A stretch of 64,000 nt of DNA from Myxococcota bacterium (GTDB lineage Bacteria; Myxococcota_A; UBA9160; UBA4427): positions 124,001 through 188,000 of the forward strand of contig JAQWRT010000005.1 in assembly GCA_029243605.1 (NCBI GenBank). The letters are read 5' to 3'. Below the pieces are notes generated by a model. That model made no database searches and was not told the DNA's origin. It saw only the letters and a list, made by a program, of their open reading frames with translations. Shown in pieces: positions 63,255 to 64,000 of the stretch (position 1 is the first letter of the stretch; every line of letters starts with the position of its first letter). The position numbers were made by a program, and so were the translations under genes.

Positions 63255-63857
63255 TTGAACCTCACCCTCCACGAGGCCCAGGCCGCTCGCCTACTCGAGT
63301 TGGCCGAAATGGTGGTGGGTTGGGGCCGAAGCACCAACCTGACGGGGCACAGGACGGTCTTTGCCGCCATGCGGCACCTGATCGTCGATGCCCTCGCGCT
63401 GATGGTCGCCATCGATTCGCAAACCGAGGCCGGCCGGGATGGAGTTCTCGTCGACCTGGGTTCGGGGGCCGGCTTCCCCGGCGCCCCCATCGCCATCGCG
63501 CGCCCCCAACTCTCGGTGGTCCTGGTCGATAGCCGAGAGCGCCGAAACCATTTTCAGCGGGCCGTTCGTCGGCAGCTCGAGGTCTCGAACCTGGAGTCGC
63601 GCCTGGGAAGAATCGAGGAGCTTCAGCCGACGCGAGCTGGCCTGGTGATTGCCCAGGCCGTAGCGCCGCCCGAGAAGGTTCTCGCTTGGGGCATGGCATG
63701 GCTCGAACCGGAGGGCTTCCTGGTGATTCCGGGGGGTCCCGAGGCACCGTCTCCAGGCCCGCACCCGCTCATCGCCGAATCGGGCGAGCATGCCTACGCT
63801 GCCCCCGGAAATCCGCTGGGGCGAACCCTGTGGTGGGGTCGCCGCCGATCGGACTAA
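63255..63857 (+). CDS. rsmG: 16S rRNA (guanine-527-N7)-methyltransferase RsmG
   Basis: A 200-residue SAM methyltransferase with MVVGWGRSTNLTGHR, the SAM loop LVDLGSGAGFPGAPIA and the VDSRERRNHFQRAV segment typical of RsmG (GidB). It methylates G527 of 16S rRNA. No ATG or GTG fits upstream, so TTG 63255 is the likely start. mnmE and mnmG, often before it, are missing. Confidence 0.88.
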   Translation: MNLTLHEAQAARLLELAEMVVGWGRSTNLTGHRTVFAAMRHLIVDALALMVAIDSQTEAGRDGVLVDLGSGAGFPGAPIAIARPQLSVVLVDSRERRNHFQRAVRRQLEVSNLESRLGRIEELQPTRAGLVIAQAVAPPEKVLAWGMAWLEPEGFLVIPGGPEAPSPGPHPLIAESGEHAYAAPGNPLGRTLWWGRRRSD

Positions 63858-63971
63858 TCCCGAGCGCGTCCAGCACGATTTTCGTACGCTTTGTGCGCGG
63901 TGCCGCAGCCAACGCCCTGCGTGAGGGCCCGGGGCTGTGCTACATCGCGCTGGGGGGGGCAGAGACCAGAA

Positions 63972-64000
63972 ATGTCGGCTGCACGGGTCATCGCAGTTGC
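63972..64000 (+). CDS. parA: Chromosome partitioning ATPase ParA, first codons only
   Basis: ATG at 63972 begins MSAARVIAV before the window ends. This matches the N terminus of ParA/Soj (VIAVANQKGGVGKTT) and the position after rsmG is conserved. Ten codons are not enough for certainty; the parS pair upstream supports it. Confidence 0.6.

Overview
The window reads as one contiguous stretch of a high-GC Gram-negative chromosome around its replication origin. A cell envelope with an outer membrane is implied by a Pal lipoprotein, a SurA-type periplasmic isomerase and an RpoE-type sigma/anti-sigma pair. FO synthase genes (coenzyme F420), F0 ATP synthase genes a and c standing apart from the other atp genes, and the general gene style point to a deltaproteobacterial-grade lineage (Myxococcota, Desulfobacterota or Binatota). 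That placement is inference; no rRNA gene is present to fix it. I found no tRNA, rRNA, CRISPR array, insertion sequence or prophage.

Layout. 1-749 is the 3' part of dnaA, running towards the rest of the window. 783-15484 is a single leftward block: a self-contained type II fatty acid synthesis operon (KAS III, FabA, FabG, FabZ-like, FabF-like, ACP, acyltransferase, phosphopantetheinyl transferase, 1898-residue single-chain acyl-CoA carboxylase) followed by folB, cofG and cofH. A good sigma-70 promoter with a 15-bp perfect palindrome in its spacer lies just upstream. 15.6-29.5 kb is again mostly leftward: a DinG-type helicase, a TPP-dependent lyase, pal, (thiI rightward), a DUF3106-like/anti-sigma/sigma operon, a hydrolase, sppA and an ABC transporter. 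29.5-33.2 kb holds nudC, an SMP-30 protein, a VOC protein, rlmE and an isolated rplC. 33.6-47.9 kb is mainly rightward: a phosphatase/two-glycosyltransferase operon, mfd, surA-uvrA and a CPBP-like membrane protein, with a glycosyltransferase and a TetR regulator leftward.

47.9-64 kb is the origin-proximal core. Leftward from 59.0 kb come dnaN, gyrB, gyrA, hemL, atpZ-like, atpI-like, atpB, atpE and tmk. Rightward from 59.56 kb come rpmH, rnpA, yidD, yidC, jag(khpB), two parS-type sites, rsmG and the first codons of parA. The strand switch, the AT-rich 545-bp dnaN-rpmH gap and the nearby parS pair all point to an origin at about 59.0-59.5 kb. dnaA, normally found in that gap, is about 58 kb away, and its domain IV signature is altered (DHPAV instead of DHTTV).

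The points most worth follow-up are the dedicated fatty acid operon with its fused carboxylase and palindromic promoter, the relocated and divergent dnaA, the rplC gene outside a ribosomal protein operon, and the arginine-glycine-rich linker of Jag. I saw nothing that I can defend as a completely new system; the fatty acid operon is the best candidate for an uncharacterised pathway.
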